Assembly: GCA_964036295.1 (NCBI GenBank)
Contig: OZ038469.1
Location: 7,022,067-7,086,066, forward strand
Source of the DNA: Plumapathes pennacea
Lineage: Eukaryota; Cnidaria; Anthozoa; Antipatharia; Myriopathidae
Length of the DNA stretch: 64,000 nt
Direction: 5' to 3'
Positions 1-11,865 of the stretch are shown here, one piece after another. The translations under genes and the position numbers were made by a program. A model generated the notes under the pieces. That model did no database searches, was not told the DNA's origin, and saw nothing but the letters and a program-made list of their open reading frames with translations. Numbering within the stretch: position 1 is the first letter of the stretch; each line of letters starts with the position of its first letter.

Positions 1-45
1 CTAGTCACCGTCTTTTTTTCTTAATTTCTTCTTTACTTCTTTTGG

Positions 46-89
46 AAGGGGACGAGCGCGAACGCAGGTCCCCACTACCAGAAATTATA

Positions 90-121
<32 letters not shown>

Positions 122-210
122 GGGGTCAACCCAGTCCAAGTGCAATGAAAGGGCCTCACCCTGAGAGGACTGCCTCCATGATCACAGTACCTCCCGCGTC
201 AGGTAAGTAT
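46..210 (-). ncRNA. RNU1: U1 spliceosomal snRNA, unit 1
   Basis: U1 snRNA base-pairs with the 5' splice site during early spliceosome assembly. Read on the minus strand, the gene starts ATACTTACCTG, the 5' splice-site recognition sequence. It continues with the stem-loop I GATCATG loop bound by U1-70K, the stem-loop II ATTGCAC loop bound by U1A, the Sm-site region ATAATTTCTGGTAG, and the GC-rich terminal stem-loop IV (about positions 48-73). The length is about 165 nt, against about 164 nt in vertebrates. Ends are set by similarity; the 3' end may be off by 1-3 nt. All critical segments look intact, so the copy should be functional. Confidence 0.97.
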
Positions 211-403
211 GAAGTTGTTTTGTCCACAAAACAACTGAGCCGACCGCACATCCGCTTCCTTCCTTATGGGACGACCCTTCCACCCTTTCAAGCGTCCATT
301 CTATGCCGCCTTGCATGCTAAAGTGTGCCAGAACCGACGCACTAGGGGCCCAGGCCTTTATCTCAATGTTCTCTTTGCTTTTATTGGGTTCCCCCGGAGG
401 GGA

Positions 404-590
404 GTGGGCCGTACTCGGAGGTAGTGCTATACCGAGACAACCCGTGGCTGGGACGAGGCAAGCCTCTATTCCACAGCCCAGTTCCAAAAATCAGTTTAAT
501 ATTTGAGCCACTCAATGAGCAGCGTATCAGATATTAAGCTGATAAGAACAGATACTACACTTGATCTTAGCCATAAGGCCGAGAAGCGAT
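404..590 (-). ncRNA. RNU2: U2 spliceosomal snRNA, unit 1
   Basis: U2 snRNA pairs with the intron branch point and with U6. On the minus strand the gene begins ATCGCTTCTCGGCC, then GTAGTA (branch-point recognition, RNA nt 33-38), TTATCAGCTTAATATCTGAT of stem II, the Sm site GATTTTTGG, and stem-loop IV with the GGTATAGCACTACC loop that binds U2B''. It is about 187 nt, as in other animals. It is transcribed in the same direction as U1, lies about 193 nt upstream of it, and points away from the 5S gene, whose 5' end is 186 nt away. No inactivating change is visible. Confidence 0.98.
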
Positions 591-776
591 ACCGACTTCT
601 AGTTTCTTAGGGTGGCCGTCCGCCACAAAATCTCCCTACATGTGGTATTCGTTTTCCCCCAGTTCCTCGCGGCCACCACAAGTCCCCATGTATGTGGAGG
701 CAAGACACTTAGTCCCAGGCCTCCTCTCGTTAATCGACAGTCGCCATAACATGCTAAATTTGACGCCAATACTCTC

Positions 777-837
777 GCCTACGACCATACCACCGGGAAA
801 ACACCGGTTCTCGTCCGATCACCGAAGTTAAGCCCGG

Positions 838-872
<35 letters not shown>

Positions 873-895
873 GGGAATACCCCGTGTCGTAGGCT
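777..895 (+). rRNA. RN5S: 5S ribosomal RNA, unit 1
   Basis: A 119-nt 5S rRNA, the small RNA of the large ribosomal subunit, transcribed by RNA polymerase III. The 5' GCCTACGACCATACCACC and 3' GTCGTAGGCT ends pair to close helix I. The internal promoter is present: the A-box region AAGTTAAGCCCGG and the C-box region GGATGGGTGACCGCCTGGGA. Downstream lie two T-runs that can terminate Pol III. It is on the strand opposite U1 and U2. The AAAACACCGGTTCTCGTCC segment recalls cnidarian 5S genes, which is a memory-based impression. Confidence 0.98.
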
Positions 896-910
896 TCCTT
901 TTTCATTTTT
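896..910 (+). terminator. Pol III terminator of 5S, unit 1
   Basis: Two T5 runs separated by CA follow the 5S 3' end directly (TCCTTTTTCATTTTT). Four or more T residues terminate RNA polymerase III. The same sequence follows every 5S gene in the window, and a near-identical stretch recurs in the 3' UTR of the U2-inserted element. Confidence 0.8.
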
Positions 911-1418
911 CTCACACAAAACCGCCCGGTACTCCGTCAGTTTGCGGCCTGAAGAGTTCAAATTTTGCAGTGTACGAAAAAAGATGTGTAGGGTTGTTTT
1001 TTTAAACAACAAAAGAACAAAAAATCACACAGATCGAGATCTTTTCTGCAATTATAAGTGACAAGCGCTTGCACGCACGCACGCGCGCGCGCGCGCGCGC
1101 GCACGGACGTGCGCTTGTCCTTGTGACGAATTTGCACGTTCCACTGTCAACAATGAACATAAAACGTTCCATTAACACCTAAACTTCGAGCCCAACAAGT
1201 CGTTCAAAAAGTACCAAGAGGCGCCAGAACGGGAGAAATAAAAATTGTCACACGTACCAGACGATTGACAGTGAACATGAGCACGTGAATGAACATATGG
1301 TTTGTTTTTAGTCCCCACTTGCCTTTCTTCTTCTTCAACGTTTCTGCTGCAAGACAAAATCAAACACGACATGCTAGTCACCGTCTTTTTTTCTTAATTT
1401 CTTCTTTACTTCTTTTGG

Positions 1419-1462
1419 AAGGGGACGAGCGCGAACGCAGGTCCCCACTACCAGAAATTATA

Positions 1463-1494
<32 letters not shown>

Positions 1495-1583
1495 GGGGTC
1501 AACCCAGTCCAAGTGCAATGAAAGGGCCTCACCCTGAGAGGACTGCCTCCATGATCACAGTACCTCCCGCGTCAGGTAAGTAT
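1419..1583 (-). ncRNA. RNU1: U1 snRNA, unit 2
   Basis: Left array unit 2; same as the unit 1 gene. Confidence 0.96.
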
Positions 1584-1776
1584 GAAGTTGTTTTGTCCAC
1601 AAAACAACTGAGCCGACCGCACATCCGCTTCCTTCCTTATGGGACGACCCTTCCACCCTTTCAAGCGTCCATTCTATGCCGCCTTGCATGCTAAAGTGTG
1701 CCAGAACCGACGCACTAGGGGCCCAGGCCTTTATCTCAATGTTCTCTTTGCTTTTATTGGGTTCCCCCGGAGGGGA

Positions 1777-1963
1777 GTGGGCCGTACTCGGAGGTAGTGC
1801 TATACCGAGACAACCCGTGGCTGGGACGAGGCAAGCCTCTATTCCACAGCCCAGTTCCAAAAATCAGTTTAATATTTGAGCCACTCAATGAGCAGCGTAT
1901 CAGATATTAAGCTGATAAGAACAGATACTACACTTGATCTTAGCCATAAGGCCGAGAAGCGAT
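1777..1963 (-). ncRNA. RNU2: U2 snRNA, unit 2
   Basis: Left array unit 2; same as the unit 1 gene. Confidence 0.96.
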
Positions 1964-2149
1964 ACCGACTTCTAGTTTCTTAGGGTGGCCGTCCGCCACA
2001 AAATCTCCCTACATGTGGTATTCGTTTTCCCCCAGTTCCTCGCGGCCACCACAAGTCCCCATGTATGTGGAGGCAAGACACTTAGTCCCAGGCCTCCTCT
2101 CGTTAATCGACAGTCGCCATAACATGCTAAATTTGACGCCAATACTCTC

Positions 2150-2210
2150 GCCTACGACCATACCACCGGGAAAACACCGGTTCTCGTCCGATCACCGAAG
2201 TTAAGCCCGG

Positions 2211-2245
<35 letters not shown>

Positions 2246-2268
2246 GGGAATACCCCGTGTCGTAGGCT
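2150..2268 (+). rRNA. RN5S: 5S rRNA, unit 2
   Basis: Left array unit 2; same as the unit 1 gene. Confidence 0.96.
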
Positions 2269-2789
2269 TCCTTTTTCATTTTTCTCACACAAAACCGCCC
2301 GGTACTCCGTCAGTTTGCGGCCTGAAGAGTTCAAATTTTGCAGTGTACGAAAAAAGATGTGTAGGGTTGTTTTTTTAAACAACAAAAGAACAAAAAATCA
2401 CACAGATCGAGATCTTTTCTGCAATTATAAGTGACAAGCGCTTGCACGCACGCACGCGCGCGCGCGCGCGCGCACGGACGTGCGCTTGTCCTTGTGACGA
2501 ATTTGCACGTTCCACTGTCAACAATGAACATAAAACGTTCCATTAACACCTAAACTTCGAGCCCAACAAGTCGTTCAAAAAGTACCAAGAGGCGCCAGAA
2601 CGGGAGAAATAAAAATTGTCACACGTACCAGACGATTGACAGTGAACATGAGCACGTGAATGAACATATGGTTTGTTTTTAGTCCCCACTTGCCTTTCTT
2701 CTTCTTCAACGTTTCTGCTGCAAGACAAAATCAAACACGACATGCTAGTCACCGTCTTTTTTTCTTAATTTCTTCTTTACTTCTTTTGG

Positions 2790-2833
2790 AAGGGGACGAG
2801 CGCGAACGCAGGTCCCCACTACCAGAAATTATA

Positions 2834-2865
<32 letters not shown>

Positions 2866-2954
2866 GGGGTCAACCCAGTCCAAGTGCAATGAAAGGGCCT
2901 CACCCTGAGAGGACTGCCTCCATGATCACAGTACCTCCCGCGTCAGGTAAGTAT
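2790..2954 (-). ncRNA. RNU1: U1 snRNA, unit 3
   Basis: Left array unit 3. Confidence 0.96.
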
Positions 2955-3147
2955 GAAGTTGTTTTGTCCACAAAACAACTGAGCCGACCGCACATCCGCT
3001 TCCTTCCTTATGGGACGACCCTTCCACCCTTTCAAGCGTCCATTCTATGCCGCCTTGCATGCTAAAGTGTGCCAGAACCGACGCACTAGGGGCCCAGGCC
3101 TTTATCTCAATGTTCTCTTTGCTTTTATTGGGTTCCCCCGGAGGGGA

Positions 3148-3334
3148 GTGGGCCGTACTCGGAGGTAGTGCTATACCGAGACAACCCGTGGCTGGGACGA
3201 GGCAAGCCTCTATTCCACAGCCCAGTTCCAAAAATCAGTTTAATATTTGAGCCACTCAATGAGCAGCGTATCAGATATTAAGCTGATAAGAACAGATACT
3301 ACACTTGATCTTAGCCATAAGGCCGAGAAGCGAT
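3148..3334 (-). ncRNA. RNU2: U2 snRNA, unit 3
   Basis: Left array unit 3. Confidence 0.96.
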
Positions 3335-3520
3335 ACCGACTTCTAGTTTCTTAGGGTGGCCGTCCGCCACAAAATCTCCCTACATGTGGTATTCGTTTTC
3401 CCCCAGTTCCTCGCGGCCACCACAAGTCCCCATGTATGTGGAGGCAAGACACTTAGTCCCAGGCCTCCTCTCGTTAATCGACAGTCGCCATAACATGCTA
3501 AATTTGACGCCAATACTCTC

Positions 3521-3581
3521 GCCTACGACCATACCACCGGGAAAACACCGGTTCTCGTCCGATCACCGAAGTTAAGCCCGG

Positions 3582-3616
<35 letters not shown>

Positions 3617-3639
3617 GGGAATACCCCGTGTCGTAGGCT
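3521..3639 (+). rRNA. RN5S: 5S rRNA, unit 3
   Basis: Left array unit 3. Confidence 0.96.
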
Positions 3640-4160
3640 TCCTTTTTCATTTTTCTCACACAAAACCGCCCGGTACTCCGTCAGTTTGCGGCCTGAAGAG
3701 TTCAAATTTTGCAGTGTACGAAAAAAGATGTGTAGGGTTGTTTTTTTAAACAACAAAAGAACAAAAAATCACACAGATCGAGATCTTTTCTGCAATTATA
3801 AGTGACAAGCGCTTGCACGCACGCACGCGCGCGCGCGCGCGCGCACGGACGTGCGCTTGTCCTTGTGACGAATTTGCACGTTCCACTGTCAACAATGAAC
3901 ATAAAACGTTCCATTAACACCTAAACTTCGAGCCCAACAAGTCGTTCAAAAAGTACCAAGAGGCGCCAGAACGGGAGAAATAAAAATTGTCACACGTACC
4001 AGACGATTGACAGTGAACATGAGCACGTGAATGAACATATGGTTTGTTTTTAGTCCCCACTTGCCTTTCTTCTTCTTCAACGTTTCTGCTGCAAGACAAA
4101 ATCAAACACGACATGCTAGTCACCGTCTTTTTTTCTTAATTTCTTCTTTACTTCTTTTGG

Positions 4161-4204
4161 AAGGGGACGAGCGCGAACGCAGGTCCCCACTACCAGAAAT
4201 TATA

Positions 4205-4236
<32 letters not shown>

Positions 4237-4325
4237 GGGGTCAACCCAGTCCAAGTGCAATGAAAGGGCCTCACCCTGAGAGGACTGCCTCCATGATCAC
4301 AGTACCTCCCGCGTCAGGTAAGTAT
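4161..4325 (-). ncRNA. RNU1: U1 snRNA, unit 4
   Basis: Left array unit 4. Confidence 0.96.
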
Positions 4326-4518
4326 GAAGTTGTTTTGTCCACAAAACAACTGAGCCGACCGCACATCCGCTTCCTTCCTTATGGGACGACCCTTCCACCC
4401 TTTCAAGCGTCCATTCTATGCCGCCTTGCATGCTAAAGTGTGCCAGAACCGACGCACTAGGGGCCCAGGCCTTTATCTCAATGTTCTCTTTGCTTTTATT
4501 GGGTTCCCCCGGAGGGGA

Positions 4519-4705
4519 GTGGGCCGTACTCGGAGGTAGTGCTATACCGAGACAACCCGTGGCTGGGACGAGGCAAGCCTCTATTCCACAGCCCAGTTCC
4601 AAAAATCAGTTTAATATTTGAGCCACTCAATGAGCAGCGTATCAGATATTAAGCTGATAAGAACAGATACTACACTTGATCTTAGCCATAAGGCCGAGAA
4701 GCGAT
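4519..4705 (-). ncRNA. RNU2: U2 snRNA, unit 4
   Basis: Left array unit 4. Confidence 0.96.
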
Positions 4706-4891
4706 ACCGACTTCTAGTTTCTTAGGGTGGCCGTCCGCCACAAAATCTCCCTACATGTGGTATTCGTTTTCCCCCAGTTCCTCGCGGCCACCACAAGTCC
4801 CCATGTATGTGGAGGCAAGACACTTAGTCCCAGGCCTCCTCTCGTTAATCGACAGTCGCCATAACATGCTAAATTTGACGCCAATACTCTC

Positions 4892-4952
4892 GCCTACGAC
4901 CATACCACCGGGAAAACACCGGTTCTCGTCCGATCACCGAAGTTAAGCCCGG

Positions 4953-4987
<35 letters not shown>

Positions 4988-5010
4988 GGGAATACCCCGT
5001 GTCGTAGGCT
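4892..5010 (+). rRNA. RN5S: 5S rRNA, unit 4
   Basis: Left array unit 4. Confidence 0.96.
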
Positions 5011-5531
5011 TCCTTTTTCATTTTTCTCACACAAAACCGCCCGGTACTCCGTCAGTTTGCGGCCTGAAGAGTTCAAATTTTGCAGTGTACGAAAAAAGAT
5101 GTGTAGGGTTGTTTTTTTAAACAACAAAAGAACAAAAAATCACACAGATCGAGATCTTTTCTGCAATTATAAGTGACAAGCGCTTGCACGCACGCACGCG
5201 CGCGCGCGCGCGCGCACGGACGTGCGCTTGTCCTTGTGACGAATTTGCACGTTCCACTGTCAACAATGAACATAAAACGTTCCATTAACACCTAAACTTC
5301 GAGCCCAACAAGTCGTTCAAAAAGTACCAAGAGGCGCCAGAACGGGAGAAATAAAAATTGTCACACGTACCAGACGATTGACAGTGAACATGAGCACGTG
5401 AATGAACATATGGTTTGTTTTTAGTCCCCACTTGCCTTTCTTCTTCTTCAACGTTTCTGCTGCAAGACAAAATCAAACACGACATGCTAGTCACCGTCTT
5501 TTTTTCTTAATTTCTTCTTTACTTCTTTTGG

Positions 5532-5575
5532 AAGGGGACGAGCGCGAACGCAGGTCCCCACTACCAGAAATTATA

Positions 5576-5607
<32 letters not shown>

Positions 5608-5696
5608 GGGGTCAACCCAGTCCAAGTGCAATGAAAGGGCCTCACCCTGAGAGGACTGCCTCCATGATCACAGTACCTCCCGCGTCAGGTAAGTAT
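5532..5696 (-). ncRNA. RNU1: U1 snRNA, unit 5
   Basis: Left array unit 5. Confidence 0.96.
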
Positions 5697-5889
5697 GAAG
5701 TTGTTTTGTCCACAAAACAACTGAGCCGACCGCACATCCGCTTCCTTCCTTATGGGACGACCCTTCCACCCTTTCAAGCGTCCATTCTATGCCGCCTTGC
5801 ATGCTAAAGTGTGCCAGAACCGACGCACTAGGGGCCCAGGCCTTTATCTCAATGTTCTCTTTGCTTTTATTGGGTTCCCCCGGAGGGGA

Positions 5890-6076
5890 GTGGGCCGTAC
5901 TCGGAGGTAGTGCTATACCGAGACAACCCGTGGCTGGGACGAGGCAAGCCTCTATTCCACAGCCCAGTTCCAAAAATCAGTTTAATATTTGAGCCACTCA
6001 ATGAGCAGCGTATCAGATATTAAGCTGATAAGAACAGATACTACACTTGATCTTAGCCATAAGGCCGAGAAGCGAT
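5890..6076 (-). ncRNA. RNU2: U2 snRNA, unit 5
   Basis: Left array unit 5. Confidence 0.96.
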
Positions 6077-6262
6077 ACCGACTTCTAGTTTCTTAGGGTG
6101 GCCGTCCGCCACAAAATCTCCCTACATGTGGTATTCGTTTTCCCCCAGTTCCTCGCGGCCACCACAAGTCCCCATGTATGTGGAGGCAAGACACTTAGTC
6201 CCAGGCCTCCTCTCGTTAATCGACAGTCGCCATAACATGCTAAATTTGACGCCAATACTCTC

Positions 6263-6323
6263 GCCTACGACCATACCACCGGGAAAACACCGGTTCTCGT
6301 CCGATCACCGAAGTTAAGCCCGG

Positions 6324-6358
<35 letters not shown>

Positions 6359-6381
6359 GGGAATACCCCGTGTCGTAGGCT
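6263..6381 (+). rRNA. RN5S: 5S rRNA, unit 5
   Basis: Left array unit 5. Confidence 0.96.
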
Positions 6382-6902
6382 TCCTTTTTCATTTTTCTCA
6401 CACAAAACCGCCCGGTACTCCGTCAGTTTGCGGCCTGAAGAGTTCAAATTTTGCAGTGTACGAAAAAAGATGTGTAGGGTTGTTTTTTTAAACAACAAAA
6501 GAACAAAAAATCACACAGATCGAGATCTTTTCTGCAATTATAAGTGACAAGCGCTTGCACGCACGCACGCGCGCGCGCGCGCGCGCACGGACGTGCGCTT
6601 GTCCTTGTGACGAATTTGCACGTTCCACTGTCAACAATGAACATAAAACGTTCCATTAACACCTAAACTTCGAGCCCAACAAGTCGTTCAAAAAGTACCA
6701 AGAGGCGCCAGAACGGGAGAAATAAAAATTGTCACACGTACCAGACGATTGACAGTGAACATGAGCACGTGAATGAACATATGGTTTGTTTTTAGTCCCC
6801 ACTTGCCTTTCTTCTTCTTCAACGTTTCTGCTGCAAGACAAAATCAAACACGACATGCTAGTCACCGTCTTTTTTTCTTAATTTCTTCTTTACTTCTTTT
6901 GG

Positions 6903-6946
6903 AAGGGGACGAGCGCGAACGCAGGTCCCCACTACCAGAAATTATA

Positions 6947-6978
<32 letters not shown>

Positions 6979-7067
6979 GGGGTCAACCCAGTCCAAGTGC
7001 AATGAAAGGGCCTCACCCTGAGAGGACTGCCTCCATGATCACAGTACCTCCCGCGTCAGGTAAGTAT
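6903..7067 (-). ncRNA. RNU1: U1 snRNA, unit 6
   Basis: Left array unit 6. Confidence 0.96.
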
Positions 7068-7260
7068 GAAGTTGTTTTGTCCACAAAACAACTGAGCCGA
7101 CCGCACATCCGCTTCCTTCCTTATGGGACGACCCTTCCACCCTTTCAAGCGTCCATTCTATGCCGCCTTGCATGCTAAAGTGTGCCAGAACCGACGCACT
7201 AGGGGCCCAGGCCTTTATCTCAATGTTCTCTTTGCTTTTATTGGGTTCCCCCGGAGGGGA

Positions 7261-7447
7261 GTGGGCCGTACTCGGAGGTAGTGCTATACCGAGACAACCC
7301 GTGGCTGGGACGAGGCAAGCCTCTATTCCACAGCCCAGTTCCAAAAATCAGTTTAATATTTGAGCCACTCAATGAGCAGCGTATCAGATATTAAGCTGAT
7401 AAGAACAGATACTACACTTGATCTTAGCCATAAGGCCGAGAAGCGAT
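7261..7447 (-). ncRNA. RNU2: U2 snRNA, unit 6
   Basis: Left array unit 6. Confidence 0.96.
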
Positions 7448-7633
7448 ACCGACTTCTAGTTTCTTAGGGTGGCCGTCCGCCACAAAATCTCCCTACATGT
7501 GGTATTCGTTTTCCCCCAGTTCCTCGCGGCCACCACAAGTCCCCATGTATGTGGAGGCAAGACACTTAGTCCCAGGCCTCCTCTCGTTAATCGACAGTCG
7601 CCATAACATGCTAAATTTGACGCCAATACTCTC

Positions 7634-7694
7634 GCCTACGACCATACCACCGGGAAAACACCGGTTCTCGTCCGATCACCGAAGTTAAGCCCGG

Positions 7695-7729
<35 letters not shown>

Positions 7730-7752
7730 GGGAATACCCCGTGTCGTAGGCT
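7634..7752 (+). rRNA. RN5S: 5S rRNA, unit 6
   Basis: Left array unit 6. Confidence 0.96.
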
Positions 7753-8273
7753 TCCTTTTTCATTTTTCTCACACAAAACCGCCCGGTACTCCGTCAGTTT
7801 GCGGCCTGAAGAGTTCAAATTTTGCAGTGTACGAAAAAAGATGTGTAGGGTTGTTTTTTTAAACAACAAAAGAACAAAAAATCACACAGATCGAGATCTT
7901 TTCTGCAATTATAAGTGACAAGCGCTTGCACGCACGCACGCGCGCGCGCGCGCGCGCACGGACGTGCGCTTGTCCTTGTGACGAATTTGCACGTTCCACT
8001 GTCAACAATGAACATAAAACGTTCCATTAACACCTAAACTTCGAGCCCAACAAGTCGTTCAAAAAGTACCAAGAGGCGCCAGAACGGGAGAAATAAAAAT
8101 TGTCACACGTACCAGACGATTGACAGTGAACATGAGCACGTGAATGAACATATGGTTTGTTTTTAGTCCCCACTTGCCTTTCTTCTTCTTCAACGTTTCT
8201 GCTGCAAGACAAAATCAAACACGACATGCTAGTCACCGTCTTTTTTTCTTAATTTCTTCTTTACTTCTTTTGG

Positions 8274-8317
8274 AAGGGGACGAGCGCGAACGCAGGTCCC
8301 CACTACCAGAAATTATA

Positions 8318-8349
<32 letters not shown>

Positions 8350-8438
8350 GGGGTCAACCCAGTCCAAGTGCAATGAAAGGGCCTCACCCTGAGAGGACTG
8401 CCTCCATGATCACAGTACCTCCCGCGTCAGGTAAGTAT
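8274..8438 (-). ncRNA. RNU1: U1 snRNA, unit 7
   Basis: Left array unit 7. Confidence 0.96.
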
Positions 8439-8631
8439 GAAGTTGTTTTGTCCACAAAACAACTGAGCCGACCGCACATCCGCTTCCTTCCTTATGGGAC
8501 GACCCTTCCACCCTTTCAAGCGTCCATTCTATGCCGCCTTGCATGCTAAAGTGTGCCAGAACCGACGCACTAGGGGCCCAGGCCTTTATCTCAATGTTCT
8601 CTTTGCTTTTATTGGGTTCCCCCGGAGGGGA

Positions 8632-8818
8632 GTGGGCCGTACTCGGAGGTAGTGCTATACCGAGACAACCCGTGGCTGGGACGAGGCAAGCCTCTATTCC
8701 ACAGCCCAGTTCCAAAAATCAGTTTAATATTTGAGCCACTCAATGAGCAGCGTATCAGATATTAAGCTGATAAGAACAGATACTACACTTGATCTTAGCC
8801 ATAAGGCCGAGAAGCGAT
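8632..8818 (-). ncRNA. RNU2: U2 snRNA, unit 7
   Basis: Left array unit 7. Confidence 0.96.
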
Positions 8819-9004
8819 ACCGACTTCTAGTTTCTTAGGGTGGCCGTCCGCCACAAAATCTCCCTACATGTGGTATTCGTTTTCCCCCAGTTCCTCGCGG
8901 CCACCACAAGTCCCCATGTATGTGGAGGCAAGACACTTAGTCCCAGGCCTCCTCTCGTTAATCGACAGTCGCCATAACATGCTAAATTTGACGCCAATAC
9001 TCTC

Positions 9005-9065
9005 GCCTACGACCATACCACCGGGAAAACACCGGTTCTCGTCCGATCACCGAAGTTAAGCCCGG

Positions 9066-9100
<35 letters not shown>

Positions 9101-9123
9101 GGGAATACCCCGTGTCGTAGGCT
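9005..9123 (+). rRNA. RN5S: 5S rRNA, unit 7
   Basis: Left array unit 7. Confidence 0.96.
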
Positions 9124-9644
9124 TCCTTTTTCATTTTTCTCACACAAAACCGCCCGGTACTCCGTCAGTTTGCGGCCTGAAGAGTTCAAATTTTGCAGTG
9201 TACGAAAAAAGATGTGTAGGGTTGTTTTTTTAAACAACAAAAGAACAAAAAATCACACAGATCGAGATCTTTTCTGCAATTATAAGTGACAAGCGCTTGC
9301 ACGCACGCACGCGCGCGCGCGCGCGCGCACGGACGTGCGCTTGTCCTTGTGACGAATTTGCACGTTCCACTGTCAACAATGAACATAAAACGTTCCATTA
9401 ACACCTAAACTTCGAGCCCAACAAGTCGTTCAAAAAGTACCAAGAGGCGCCAGAACGGGAGAAATAAAAATTGTCACACGTACCAGACGATTGACAGTGA
9501 ACATGAGCACGTGAATGAACATATGGTTTGTTTTTAGTCCCCACTTGCCTTTCTTCTTCTTCAACGTTTCTGCTGCAAGACAAAATCAAACACGACATGC
9601 TAGTCACCGTCTTTTTTTCTTAATTTCTTCTTTACTTCTTTTGG

Positions 9645-9688
9645 AAGGGGACGAGCGCGAACGCAGGTCCCCACTACCAGAAATTATA

Positions 9689-9720
<32 letters not shown>

Positions 9721-9809
9721 GGGGTCAACCCAGTCCAAGTGCAATGAAAGGGCCTCACCCTGAGAGGACTGCCTCCATGATCACAGTACCTCCCGCGTCA
9801 GGTAAGTAT
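9645..9809 (-). ncRNA. RNU1: U1 snRNA, unit 8
   Basis: Left array unit 8. Confidence 0.96.
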
Positions 9810-10002
9810 GAAGTTGTTTTGTCCACAAAACAACTGAGCCGACCGCACATCCGCTTCCTTCCTTATGGGACGACCCTTCCACCCTTTCAAGCGTCCATTC
9901 TATGCCGCCTTGCATGCTAAAGTGTGCCAGAACCGACGCACTAGGGGCCCAGGCCTTTATCTCAATGTTCTCTTTGCTTTTATTGGGTTCCCCCGGAGGG
10001 GA

Positions 10003-10189
10003 GTGGGCCGTACTCGGAGGTAGTGCTATACCGAGACAACCCGTGGCTGGGACGAGGCAAGCCTCTATTCCACAGCCCAGTTCCAAAAATCAGTTTAATA
10101 TTTGAGCCACTCAATGAGCAGCGTATCAGATATTAAGCTGATAAGAACAGATACTACACTTGATCTTAGCCATAAGGCCGAGAAGCGAT
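10003..10189 (-). ncRNA. RNU2: U2 snRNA, unit 8
   Basis: Left array unit 8. Confidence 0.96.
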
Positions 10190-10375
10190 ACCGACTTCTA
10201 GTTTCTTAGGGTGGCCGTCCGCCACAAAATCTCCCTACATGTGGTATTCGTTTTCCCCCAGTTCCTCGCGGCCACCACAAGTCCCCATGTATGTGGAGGC
10301 AAGACACTTAGTCCCAGGCCTCCTCTCGTTAATCGACAGTCGCCATAACATGCTAAATTTGACGCCAATACTCTC

Positions 10376-10436
10376 GCCTACGACCATACCACCGGGAAAA
10401 CACCGGTTCTCGTCCGATCACCGAAGTTAAGCCCGG

Positions 10437-10471
<35 letters not shown>

Positions 10472-10494
10472 GGGAATACCCCGTGTCGTAGGCT
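10376..10494 (+). rRNA. RN5S: 5S rRNA, unit 8
   Basis: Left array unit 8. Confidence 0.96.
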
Positions 10495-11015
10495 TCCTTT
10501 TTCATTTTTCTCACACAAAACCGCCCGGTACTCCGTCAGTTTGCGGCCTGAAGAGTTCAAATTTTGCAGTGTACGAAAAAAGATGTGTAGGGTTGTTTTT
10601 TTAAACAACAAAAGAACAAAAAATCACACAGATCGAGATCTTTTCTGCAATTATAAGTGACAAGCGCTTGCACGCACGCACGCGCGCGCGCGCGCGCGCA
10701 CGGACGTGCGCTTGTCCTTGTGACGAATTTGCACGTTCCACTGTCAACAATGAACATAAAACGTTCCATTAACACCTAAACTTCGAGCCCAACAAGTCGT
10801 TCAAAAAGTACCAAGAGGCGCCAGAACGGGAGAAATAAAAATTGTCACACGTACCAGACGATTGACAGTGAACATGAGCACGTGAATGAACATATGGTTT
10901 GTTTTTAGTCCCCACTTGCCTTTCTTCTTCTTCAACGTTTCTGCTGCAAGACAAAATCAAACACGACATGCTAGTCACCGTCTTTTTTTCTTAATTTCTT
11001 CTTTACTTCTTTTGG

Positions 11016-11059
11016 AAGGGGACGAGCGCGAACGCAGGTCCCCACTACCAGAAATTATA

Positions 11060-11091
<32 letters not shown>

Positions 11092-11180
11092 GGGGTCAAC
11101 CCAGTCCAAGTGCAATGAAAGGGCCTCACCCTGAGAGGACTGCCTCCATGATCACAGTACCTCCCGCGTCAGGTAAGTAT
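11016..11180 (-). ncRNA. RNU1: U1 snRNA, unit 9
   Basis: Left array unit 9. Confidence 0.96.
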
Positions 11181-11373
11181 GAAGTTGTTTTGTCCACAAA
11201 ACAACTGAGCCGACCGCACATCCGCTTCCTTCCTTATGGGACGACCCTTCCACCCTTTCAAGCGTCCATTCTATGCCGCCTTGCATGCTAAAGTGTGCCA
11301 GAACCGACGCACTAGGGGCCCAGGCCTTTATCTCAATGTTCTCTTTGCTTTTATTGGGTTCCCCCGGAGGGGA

Positions 11374-11560
11374 GTGGGCCGTACTCGGAGGTAGTGCTAT
11401 ACCGAGACAACCCGTGGCTGGGACGAGGCAAGCCTCTATTCCACAGCCCAGTTCCAAAAATCAGTTTAATATTTGAGCCACTCAATGAGCAGCGTATCAG
11501 ATATTAAGCTGATAAGAACAGATACTACACTTGATCTTAGCCATAAGGCCGAGAAGCGAT
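11374..11560 (-). ncRNA. RNU2: U2 snRNA, unit 9
   Basis: Left array unit 9. Confidence 0.96.
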
Positions 11561-11746
11561 ACCGACTTCTAGTTTCTTAGGGTGGCCGTCCGCCACAAAA
11601 TCTCCCTACATGTGGTATTCGTTTTCCCCCAGTTCCTCGCGGCCACCACAAGTCCCCATGTATGTGGAGGCAAGACACTTAGTCCCAGGCCTCCTCTCGT
11701 TAATCGACAGTCGCCATAACATGCTAAATTTGACGCCAATACTCTC

Positions 11747-11807
11747 GCCTACGACCATACCACCGGGAAAACACCGGTTCTCGTCCGATCACCGAAGTTA
11801 AGCCCGG

Positions 11808-11842
<35 letters not shown>

Positions 11843-11865
11843 GGGAATACCCCGTGTCGTAGGCT
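11747..11865 (+). rRNA. RN5S: 5S rRNA, unit 9
   Basis: Left array unit 9. Confidence 0.96.

Noticed and set aside
182-487. Recurring small ORFs in the array (101, 72, 69, 67, 66 and 63 codons)
   Set aside because: They overlap U1, U2, 5S or spacer, recur only because the unit recurs, and have low-complexity or unrecognisable translations (one reads through the CG tract). No coding support.
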